Source: Clostridia bacterium (GTDB lineage: Bacteria > Bacillota_A > Clostridia > Oscillospirales > CAG-272). Taken from it: a DNA stretch of 6,487 nt. The position numbers and the translations under genes are program-made. Every line of letters starts with the position of its first letter. Positions within the stretch are counted from its first letter, which is position 1. Positions 1 through 6,303 of this stretch are shown piece after piece. Location of the stretch: the NCBI GenBank assembly GCA_017411885.1, contig JAFQPF010000184.1, positions 1 to 6,487 on the forward strand. Reading direction: 5' to 3'. The notes beneath the pieces were generated by a model. The model saw nothing but the letters and a program-made list of their open reading frames with translations. It had not been told where the DNA came from and did not search any database.

Positions 1-2244
1 AACGCATCAAGTCCGAGACTGTGGCGTGAAACCGAGATCAAAAATGTATACAGATTTTTGGGCAAGGTCACAAACGCCGGCTCTGTAATTTTCGACGGAG
101 GTAAGGCTTGGGGCATTCGTGTAACAAGACTTGAATCGGACGATAACGTTACTATCAACAACGGACTTGTACATAACGGTATAAGTGAGCCTTATCTTTC
201 AAAAAGCCGTCCGTGGGCAGGATACAAATCGCTCGAAAACGAGCTTGAGTTCGTTTCGGTCGATGATTTCTATCTGTATTGCTCTCTCGGCAATCCCGGA
301 GAAGTTTTCGACAGCATTGAAATATCATCCGGCATTACCGGAATTTCGGGCAGCTCTTTAGAAAACGTTGTAATTGACAATATCAAGCTTTTTGCATACG
401 GCTGTCACGGCATCGGTGTAGGTAATATCAAGAATTTCACCGTACAAAATTCGATATTCGGTTGGATCGGCGGTTCTCTGCAATTCCGTGACGTAAGATA
501 CGGCAATGCTATTCAGAACTGGGGAAACGCCGACGGCTTCGTTATCGATAATTGCTGGGCATACCAGACCTACGATTGCTGTTACACAACGCAGTATAGC
601 TCTGAAACAAAACAGGACCTTCATATTAAGAATGTTGAATTCAAAAACTCGCTTGCAGAGCGTTCAAATTCCGGTCCCGAAATCTGGAACGGAACAAACG
701 CTGACGGTGACACAACCTATTACGACAATGTAAAAGTATATAACAACTACGTAAGAAACGACGGTTACGGTTGGAGCCATCAAAGACCGTCAAAGGACGG
801 TAACTTCTTTTACGGCTCGGCAGGCAGCAGCTCAACCGAGTGGAAGGATTTCAAGTTCTATAACAACAAATTCTTCATCTGCTCGTCTGTTGGAATTAAA
901 ACAATGTATATGTCTGAGAATTATTCTCATTTCAACAGCAACACATACATAATCGGCGAAGACAAAAATCTCGCGCAAACTGCGGCCAATATGATCTCGG
1001 TTTCGGGATCGGCAAAGCTATATCCGTACAATGATAACAGCGTCGGAGCGTTCAAATATTACGGCGTTGAGGCTGACGGTGAATTCTACAGCGTTCCCGA
1101 GGGATATGAGCCCGAACCTTTTGATTACAAGAATGCTGGCGACGTATACAACACAAGCACATTTGCTGACGTTAAGAATCATTGGGCATTAAACGACATA
1201 AATTACGTAACAGATATGGGATACTTCAACGGCATATCGAAATTTGAGTTCGCTCCCGAGGCGAGTATGACAAGGGCTATGCTGTATGCGGTCCTTGCAA
1301 GACTTTCAGATGTCAAGCTTGAAAATAGTAACCCGTGGTATGCATCTGCTGTTGATTTTGCAGTAGATAACAAATTTACGTCAGAAGAAAACGCGCGTCC
1401 CGATTCTCCTGTAACGAGAGCCGAGCTTGCAGTTTTAGCGGCAAGATACCTTAAATACAGGAACGCGGTCGTCAATGATAAAGCTCAAAGCTTCAAGGAT
1501 AATGCGCTGATATTAAAATCCGTAAAGGAAGGCGCGGATTTTGACGCTGACGAGCTTACAAGTGCGATATCCGTGTGCGTAAACGCAGGTATTATAAACG
1601 GTTATGACGACGGCAAATTCAAGCCAAGCATTAATACTACCCGTGCGCAAATTGCCGCTGTTATCGGAAGAATTAACGATTATCTCGCAAGATGCGATTA
1701 CGACTTTGATTCTGCAAAAAACGACGGTAGCGTCGTAGTTCTTGACAGTAAGGATCTGGACCTGATACTCACAGATTCTAAAAAAAGCAGCACAAAAACC
1801 TATTCTGTAGACGGCTACGTAAGATTCGTACCGGTTAACAGCGAAAGCGGAACGGTACAGATCGATCTTTATCAAAAAGACGTTGACGGTCTTGATTTCT
1901 TTGATAAAAAGTTCGTCAAATTCAGATACAGGCTTACTCGCGATGCCGATCTTAAACAAGAACAAACGCTTGACGTAGGTTTGAGATGGCCGAGCGAGCA
2001 ATGGTTAAGCTCATACAAGCGTCCCGTGATTAAAGAATTCGGAGAATGGCAGACAGGAATCGTATGCTATAATTACTTTACAGCAAACGGTAAAACAAAG
2101 CTTCCGTATCAATCTATGGACACCTATTTCTACACGATCAAACCTTGGGGCAACAACGTAGTGCTTTCCGATGAATACTATTTCGACATAAGCGACGTTG
2201 CATTCTTCGAAAGCGAATATATGGCAGAAAAATATGAATTTTAA
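1..2244 (+). CDS. Surface protein with beta-helix and SLH domains (5' partial)
   Basis: The frame is open from base 1, with residues NASSPRLWRETEIKNVYRFL before the TTG at 58, so 58 is not the true start and the N terminus (with any signal peptide) is outside the window. Bases 1 to about 1000 encode short beta-strand turns typical of right-handed parallel beta-helices, for example VIDNIKLFAYG, FTVQNSIFGWI, FVIDNCWAYQT, LHIKNVEFKNS and FKFYNNKFFIC. Bases about 1162-1690 encode three SLH repeats: the first opens with FADVKNHWA, and the three carry MTRAM (from 1267), VTRAE (from 1411) and TTRAQ (from 1636). SLH repeats bind secondary cell-wall polymers non-covalently, so the protein is probably held on the cell surface. 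The last ~185 residues are Trp/Tyr/Phe-rich and beta-rich, ending YYFDISDVAFFESEYMAEKYEF (key residues FDI and VAFF), resembling an accessory carbohydrate-binding-like module. Polysaccharide binding or cleavage is a reasonable inference, but I cannot identify catalytic residues. It ends with TAA at 2242-2244. Confidence 0.85.
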   Translation, partial: NASSPRLWRETEIKNVYRFLGKVTNAGSVIFDGGKAWGIRVTRLESDDNVTINNGLVHNGISEPYLSKSRPWAGYKSLENELEFVSVDDFYLYCSLGNPGEVFDSIEISSGITGISGSSLENVVIDNIKLFAYGCHGIGVGNIKNFTVQNSIFGWIGGSLQFRDVRYGNAIQNWGNADGFVIDNCWAYQTYDCCYTTQYSSETKQDLHIKNVEFKNSLAERSNSGPEIWNGTNADGDTTYYDNVKVYNNYVRNDGYGWSHQRPSKDGNFFYGSAGSSSTEWKDFKFYNNKFFICSSVGIKTMYMSENYSHFNSNTYIIGEDKNLAQTAANMISVSGSAKLYPYNDNSVGAFKYYGVEADGEFYSVPEGYEPEPFDYKNAGDVYNTSTFADVKNHWALNDINYVTDMGYFNGISKFEFAPEASMTRAMLYAVLARLSDVKLENSNPWYASAVDFAVDNKFTSEENARPDSPVTRAELAVLAARYLKYRNAVVNDKAQSFKDNALILKSVKEGADFDADELTSAISVCVNAGIINGYDDGKFKPSINTTRAQIAAVIGRINDYLARCDYDFDSAKNDGSVVVLDSKDLDLILTDSKKSSTKTYSVDGYVRFVPVNSESGTVQIDLYQKDVDGLDFFDKKFVKFRYRLTRDADLKQEQTLDVGLRWPSEQWLSSYKRPVIKEFGEWQTGIVCYNYFTANGKTKLPYQSMDTYFYTIKPWGNNVVLSDEYYFDISDVAFFESEYMAEKYEF

Positions 2245-2249
2245 CAAAA

Positions 2250-2276
2250 AAAGAGGACGGAATTTCCGTCCTCTTT
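2250..2276. terminator. Bidirectional intrinsic terminator between convergent genes
   Basis: A perfect inverted repeat has a left arm AAAGAGGACGGA (2250-2261), a 3-base loop ATT, and a right arm TCCGTCCTCTTT (2265-2276). Read on the minus strand the GC-rich stem is followed by seven T (complement of A 2246-2252), a good tail for ending pfkA transcription. On the plus strand the tail is only TTTAATTAT, weaker but plausible for the surface protein gene. It sits 5 bases after the upstream stop codon and 14 bases beyond the pfkA stop. Confidence 0.9.
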
Positions 2277-2290
2277 AATTATCATAAATT

Positions 2291-3358
2291 TCAGTTCTGA
2301 GCAAGCAAGATTGCCGTATTCATCATATCGTCAAACGAAGCCTGCTTCTGTGCGCATATCTGCTTCATAAGCTCGATTTCATCAGAAGTAAACTTATCAA
2401 GGTCTCCGTCCTTGAGCTTATTCTTGAACATTCTGTCAACGATGAGAGCAAACTTGATTTCAGTAGGTACTATCTGTCCGCTCTTTTCACATACAACGAG
2501 ATCGCTCTTACCGTCAAGCAAGAGGTCAACTGCGTACTTACCCATTTTTGTTGCTGTAAGTCTGTCGCGAAGTGTAGGCGAGCCTCCGCGTACTATATGC
2601 GCAAATCTTGCAAACTTTGTTTCAACGCCGGTTTCTGCTTCAATTCTCTTTGCAAAGCCCTCTGAGAATTCAGCACCGAACGTTTCGGAAACAACAACTA
2701 TAAAGCTTCTCTGACCCTGCGCTCTGAGCTTCTTGATACGCTCAATAGCCGCATCAGCGTCAAATTCAACCTCACCAATTGCTATAGCAACCGCACCGGT
2801 AGCGATGCCGCACTGGAGTGCGATCCAGCCCGCATTACGGCCCATAGCCTCGATAACGTCACATCTTGCGTGGGATTCACACGTATCGCGAAGGTTATCG
2901 ATCATTCTCATTGTCGTATTCATAGCTGTGTCAAAACCGATGGAATAATCGGTTGAGGTGATATCGTTATCGATAGTGCCGGGAATACCGATTGTGGGAA
3001 TACCGCGAATGGAAAGATCGGTAGCTCCTCTGAACGTACCGTCTCCGCCTATTGCAACTATACCGTCGATTCCAAGCTTTTTACAGGTATCAACAGCCTT
3101 AGCCATTCCCTCTTCAGTCTTGAATTCAGGGCATCTGTCAGAATAAAGAAGCGTTCCGCTGTCATCTATTCTTCCGTTTACATCTGCAGCAGTAAGTGTT
3201 TTTACCTCACCGCTTATAAGACCGGTATAGCCTTTATATATACCAACTACCTCTACGCCCTTTGCAAGCGCAGAAAGTACAACACTTCGTACAGCCGCGT
3301 TCATGCCGGGTGCGTCTCCGCCGGATGTAAGAACGCCTATTCTCTTGAATTTTTGCAT
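2291..3358 (-). CDS. pfkA: ATP-dependent 6-phosphofructokinase
   Basis: Cytosolic enzyme that phosphorylates fructose 6-phosphate to fructose 1,6-bisphosphate using ATP, the committed step of glycolysis. The 355-residue product starts MQKFKRIGVLTSGGDAPGMN, matching the family N terminus and supporting this ATG. Visible motifs are the nucleotide-binding GGDGT (104-108), PGTIDND (126-132) with the catalytic Asp130, MGRNAGW (172-178), and HIVRGGSPTLRDR (254-266) for sugar phosphate binding. Gly107 and Gly127 occupy the positions that are Asp and Lys in pyrophosphate-dependent enzymes, so ATP is the expected donor. The protein is longer than the 320-residue E. coli enzyme because of a roughly 35-residue C-terminal tail, probably helical. 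By eye, positions matching E. coli effector residues Arg25 and Arg54 are Leu28 and Glu51, so ADP/PEP control may differ. It is apparently monocistronic: its own promoter lies upstream and a terminator follows. Identity is secure; the allosteric comment is inference. Confidence 0.97.
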   Translation of the reverse strand: MQKFKRIGVLTSGGDAPGMNAAVRSVVLSALAKGVEVVGIYKGYTGLISGEVKTLTAADVNGRIDDSGTLLYSDRCPEFKTEEGMAKAVDTCKKLGIDGIVAIGGDGTFRGATDLSIRGIPTIGIPGTIDNDITSTDYSIGFDTAMNTTMRMIDNLRDTCESHARCDVIEAMGRNAGWIALQCGIATGAVAIAIGEVEFDADAAIERIKKLRAQGQRSFIVVVSETFGAEFSEGFAKRIEAETGVETKFARFAHIVRGGSPTLRDRLTATKMGKYAVDLLLDGKSDLVVCEKSGQIVPTEIKFALIVDRMFKNKLKDGDLDKFTSDEIELMKQICAQKQASFDDMMNTAILLAQN

Positions 3359-3366
3359 ATCCGTAT

Positions 3367-3390
3367 TTCCGCTTAATGCGGAAGCTCCTT
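3367..3390 (-). promoter_or_regulatory. pfkA Shine-Dalgarno and leader hairpin
   Basis: On the minus strand the strong Shine-Dalgarno AAGGAG (complement of 3385-3390) is followed by one base, then a perfect hairpin TTCCGC-ATTAA-GCGGAA (complement of 3367-3383), then eight bases and the ATG. The linear gap from the SD to the ATG is 26 bases, too long for normal initiation; if the hairpin folds, the effective gap is about 9. A weak alternative, GGAA within the right arm of the hairpin, lies 8 bases from the ATG and would be masked by the same fold. Confidence 0.65.
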
Positions 3391-3424
3391 TCGGGGTTAT
3401 TGTTTAATTTTTGTCATTTACCCT

Positions 3425-3453
3425 ATTGTAATATATAAACCCAAAAAAATCAA
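3425..3453 (-). promoter_or_regulatory. Predicted sigma-A-type promoter of pfkA
   Basis: On the minus strand, TTGATT (complement of 3448-3453) and TACAAT (complement of 3425-3430) are separated by exactly 17 bases, a good housekeeping promoter layout. An A/T-rich stretch lies upstream of the -35 element. Transcription would begin near base 3418, giving a leader of about 60 bases that contains the Shine-Dalgarno hairpin. Prediction from motif and position only. Confidence 0.6.
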
Positions 3454-3558
3454 GTACTTTTTGAAGTTTTTTAACCGATTTTTTTACATTTTTGTCCCAA
3501 ATTGCTCTTTGGACTATAAAAAAGAAGAAAAAGTAATGTTAAAAGTTAAGATTGGGTA

Positions 3559-3587
3559 TTGAAATAATTCTGTTTTTGTGCTACAAT
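3559..3587 (+). promoter_or_regulatory. Predicted extended -10 promoter of the LytM-like/holB operon
   Basis: TTGAAA (3559-3564) and TACAAT (3582-3587) are separated by 17 bases, and the -10 is preceded by TG at 3579-3580, making an extended -10 (TGnTACAAT). Transcription would start near 3594, giving a leader of about 50 bases. It is a separate promoter from the divergent pfkA one; the two -35 elements are about 105 bases apart, so both could be bound at once. Confidence 0.65.
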
Positions 3588-3634
3588 ATATTTAACTATG
3601 CAAACAATTACATTTAACCATATACATATTACCC

Positions 3635-3640
3635 GGGAGG
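3635..3640 (+). promoter_or_regulatory. Ribosome binding site of the LytM-like gene
   Basis: GGGAGG lies 6 bases before the ATG at 3647. It decides this start over the out-of-frame ATG at 3598, which has no Shine-Dalgarno and would lie almost at the predicted transcript 5' end. Confidence 0.8.
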
Positions 3641-3646
3641 CAGCAT

Positions 3647-5263
3647 ATGAAAAAAATATACGTAATTATTCTTTGCGCGTTGATCGCATTTATTCCTACA
3701 TATATCGCTATCGGATCTTATTTTTCTACACAGGTTCAGCCTGTAAAGCAGGATACGGTGGACAAGCTCGTTATTCTTTCCCCTACAGGCATCACAAGCG
3801 AAATCTTTCGTGAAAATGATACTGCGGGCTTTATTGAATTTGCGGTCGGTATGAATGAAAACGCAGAAAAGATCCTTGCATTGCCCGAGCCCTTGCTTGA
3901 CGATCCTTATTTTGAATTTACATATTTCAGCTACGATAAAGCCAACGTTTACAAATATTATTTCTCAAACGCAACTCCCGATGCTTATTTTGTTGATCCC
4001 ACAGGTCTTGCGTACCATATTACAAAAGAATATTCCGAAAAATTCCTTAAAACAAGCTATGCGCACTGTATTTACGATTATTCAAGCATTCCTACGCTTA
4101 CGCTCAATTCAACAAAAATTTTACCCACCGAGGCTAACTGGCAGTTCAAGGGATATAACGGTGATTTCTGCGAGCTTGGATTTACACCGGGCGAAAACGG
4201 ATCGCTTTTAACCTACGGAACGCCGGATATCAGCTTTGATCTTGAGCCGGATACAATTACTGTCAATATCAGCGTCAATGGCGAAGTTCTCTTTGACGGT
4301 TACCATACCGATCTTTCAAACAGCAATTTCAGCGGAAACGTTGCTGACGCAACAATCACAGCCACCTGGTACGATTCACCCGATCGAGCATACAGAGGCG
4401 AGGTCAAATACGAGCTTCCCATCATATTCAAGGAGCCGCCTGTGTTCTTCATTTCGGACACTTCGGCGATAACAGGTGATATAGTTACACTTTCCGTACT
4501 TAACGCCGAGGACGCTTCTGCTATCAATTTCAAGAGCGAGCCCGAGCTTGAAGTTAAGCCTGTATTCTATCCCGACGGCGACTATATGCGTGCACTTATT
4601 CCTGTATCAAGTGCGCTGCTGCCCGGTTCATACAAGTTCTCGGCAGACTATAACGGTCAGTCGCTCACCGAATTCACTCTTGACGTTTCGGGCAATTATA
4701 CGGATTCCTATCCTTATAACGTTGAGGACACGCTTTTCGACTCGCTTTACAGCTCTGCCAATATAAAGGCGTATAACGATCTGTTCAATTCTTTCTTCAG
4801 CGATCCCGTCAAGGAAAGACTTTATGACGGAAAGTTTATTTCCGGTCTTCCTGCCGGAACGTTTGAATCCGCTGATTACTGTGATATGCTTACTATCTCA
4901 CGAAATGACGTTCCCTTTGAAAACCCCGGTGTCTACTACAGCTGCACCAAGGTTTCAGACATATGCGCTGTAAACAACGGTAAGGTTATATACGCGGGTA
5001 GCGATGCACTTGCCGGAAACATCGTTGCTGTTGACCACGGTATGGGTCTTATAAGCGTTTATAAGCATTTAGGAAGTATTTCCGTAAAGGCCGGTGACAG
5101 TGTTACCAAGGGTACTGTGCTCGGAGTTTCCGGAAGAACCGGATTTATGTCTAAAAAGAGCGCGCACATCACGGTTGCACGCGTTGAGCTTTACTTAGGC
5201 AAGGTCGCAATCGACCTTGATCCTTTGATCGAAAGCGGTATCGTAACTCATGATACTAAGTAA
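3647..5263 (+). CDS. Membrane-anchored M23/LytM-like protein, probably non-catalytic
   Basis: The 538-residue product begins MKK followed by a hydrophobic segment (about residues 5-25), a signal peptide or uncleaved anchor, so most of the protein should lie outside the membrane. No lipobox is present. Residues about 40-260 are not recognised; about 265-347 look like an Ig-like beta-sandwich (GDIVTLSVLNA, LLPGSYKFSADYNG), as often precedes M23 domains. Residues about 405-530 match the M23/LytM fold: NNGKVIYAG, GNIVAVDHGMGLISVYKHLG, VKAGDSVTKGTVLGVSGRTG. M23 enzymes cut peptidoglycan cross-bridges using zinc held by HxxxD and the second His of HxH. Here these read N426-P-G-V-Y430 and H507-I-T509, so all three ligand positions appear substituted, while His474 and His507 remain. 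Loss of hydrolase activity is therefore inferred; a regulatory or structural role like that of EnvC/NlpD-type LytM factors is possible. It leads a probable operon and overlaps holB by 14 bases. Confidence 0.85.
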   Translation: MKKIYVIILCALIAFIPTYIAIGSYFSTQVQPVKQDTVDKLVILSPTGITSEIFRENDTAGFIEFAVGMNENAEKILALPEPLLDDPYFEFTYFSYDKANVYKYYFSNATPDAYFVDPTGLAYHITKEYSEKFLKTSYAHCIYDYSSIPTLTLNSTKILPTEANWQFKGYNGDFCELGFTPGENGSLLTYGTPDISFDLEPDTITVNISVNGEVLFDGYHTDLSNSNFSGNVADATITATWYDSPDRAYRGEVKYELPIIFKEPPVFFISDTSAITGDIVTLSVLNAEDASAINFKSEPELEVKPVFYPDGDYMRALIPVSSALLPGSYKFSADYNGQSLTEFTLDVSGNYTDSYPYNVEDTLFDSLYSSANIKAYNDLFNSFFSDPVKERLYDGKFISGLPAGTFESADYCDMLTISRNDVPFENPGVYYSCTKVSDICAVNNGKVIYAGSDALAGNIVAVDHGMGLISVYKHLGSISVKAGDSVTKGTVLGVSGRTGFMSKKSAHITVARVELYLGKVAIDLDPLIESGIVTHDTK

Positions 5264-6275
5264 TTTTTTAGGCAACAAGGAGCTTATTTCGCGCCTTAAA
5301 AATGATGCAAGGGACGGCAAAACTCCTCACGCGATCATTTTAGAGGGGGCTTACGGCTCCGGAAAGCATACTGTTTCAAAGCTGTTGGCAATGCTTCTTG
5401 CTTGCGACAAATCTCCCGACATATGTTATGAGTGCGCATCCTGCAGAAAAATACTGTCGGACAATTCGCCGGACGTAATTACCGTCGGACCGACAGACGG
5501 ACGCGTGCAGATCGGTGTTGATACAATAAGATTTGTACGCTCCGACGTATTTATCAAGCCTAATGACAACAGGCACAAGATCTACATAGTCGAATCTGCC
5601 GACAAAATGACCACCGAGGCACAGAACGCTTTTCTTAAGGTTCTTGAAGAGCCGCCGTCATACGCGATCTTCATTCTTTTGTGTCAATCCGCAGACTCAT
5701 TGCTCGTTACTGTAAAAAGCCGCTCCACCATATATAATACTGAGAGATTCGAGCCTCAAGCTATCAAGGAGTATCTGTTAGATCATTATAGCGAAGCACG
5801 TGATCTTAATAATCAAAATCCCGAAGCATTCAAGCTTGCGACAATCGCTTCAAACGGTTCTGTCGGTAAAGCCATTGAAAACGTACAAAGCGAGGCTGCA
5901 CAAAAGAATTATCTGATCCATTCCTCCTGTCTTGAGCTGTTGATGATGCTCAAGAAAAGATGCTCTTCATTTGATCTGCTTGAGCATATATCAAAAATCG
6001 AGCTTACAAAGAGTGATGCTGACGAATATATGCTTATGCTTGAAGCCGCTCTTTCCGATCTGATGAGCTACAAGCTTTCAAGCCACACCAACACAAGCTT
6101 TTTCTTAAACGATAACGATTTGGAATATCTCGCTTCATCACTGACCGGAACCTTCATTCTTGAATTTTCTAAGTTACTCGAGGATTTCAGACATTCCCTT
6201 TTATCAAACGCTAATATTCAAACAGCACTAACAGCATTTGCTTCTGAGCTGTGTCAGCTAAGATCAAAATATTAA
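5250..6275 (+). CDS. holB: DNA polymerase III delta' subunit (clamp loader)
   Basis: Delta' is part of the cytosolic clamp-loader complex that places the beta sliding clamp on DNA during replication. The 341-residue product has the expected N terminus (FLGNKELISRLKND, then PHAIILEG), a Walker A G33-AYGSGKHT (Lys39), a zinc motif C52-x6-C59-x2-C62-x2-C65, and the hallmark block ESADKMTTEAQNAFLKVLEEPP (key residues 115-136). KSRST at 156-160 is in place of the usual SRC box. Walker B reads VES where many Firmicutes homologues have IDE, so ATP hydrolysis by this subunit is doubtful; E. coli delta' does not hydrolyse ATP either. The C-terminal ~130 residues are helical, fitting the oligomerisation collar. 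The ATG overlaps the end of the upstream gene by 14 bases and has only a weak GAAAGCGG 11 bases upstream, so translation is probably coupled. The downstream neighbour starts 28 bases after the stop. Confidence 0.93.
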   Translation: MILSNFLGNKELISRLKNDARDGKTPHAIILEGAYGSGKHTVSKLLAMLLACDKSPDICYECASCRKILSDNSPDVITVGPTDGRVQIGVDTIRFVRSDVFIKPNDNRHKIYIVESADKMTTEAQNAFLKVLEEPPSYAIFILLCQSADSLLVTVKSRSTIYNTERFEPQAIKEYLLDHYSEARDLNNQNPEAFKLATIASNGSVGKAIENVQSEAAQKNYLIHSSCLELLMMLKKRCSSFDLLEHISKIELTKSDADEYMLMLEAALSDLMSYKLSSHTNTSFFLNDNDLEYLASSLTGTFILEFSKLLEDFRHSLLSNANIQTALTAFASELCQLRSKY

Positions 6276-6280
6276 ACCAA

Positions 6281-6293
6281 CCTTTATGAAAGG
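6281..6293 (+). promoter_or_regulatory. Ribosome binding site of the last gene, in a small hairpin
   Basis: GAAAGG (6288-6293) is the likely Shine-Dalgarno, 10 bases before the ATG at 6304. It can pair in a short hairpin CCTTT-ATG-AAAGG (6281-6293; 5 bp, 3-base loop) that would partly mask it. The hairpin is weak and may have no effect. Confidence 0.5.
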
Positions 6294-6303
6294 CAATTAA
6301 TAT

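Noticed and set aside
58..60. TTG as the start of the surface protein
   Set aside because: The same frame is open back to base 1 and there is no Shine-Dalgarno before 58; the gene is cut by the window edge.
1513..2001. A 162-codon minus-strand frame opposite the surface protein gene
   Set aside because: It lies wholly antisense to the SLH and C-terminal domain coding sequence, shows no recognisable domain, and has no independent support; it is a reading-frame shadow.
2412..3146. Three plus-strand frames of 62-100 codons opposite pfkA
   Set aside because: They are antisense to highly conserved PFK motifs and have Ser/Ile/Pro-rich compositions typical of shadow frames.
3452..3459. Palindrome AAGTACTT near the pfkA -35 element as a possible operator
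   Set aside because: It is only 8 bases in an A/T-rich tract, with no second copy, so chance is a sufficient explanation.
3359..3646. A riboswitch, small RNA or mobile-element remnant in the divergent intergenic region
   Set aside because: Apart from the two promoters, the pfkA leader hairpin and a weak direct repeat, I see no conserved riboswitch core, terminator-like hairpin or inverted-repeat ends.
3598..3813. A 71-codon plus-strand frame beginning in the divergent intergenic region
   Set aside because: It lacks a ribosome binding site, starts almost at the predicted transcript 5' end, and mostly overlaps the well-supported LytM-like gene in another frame.
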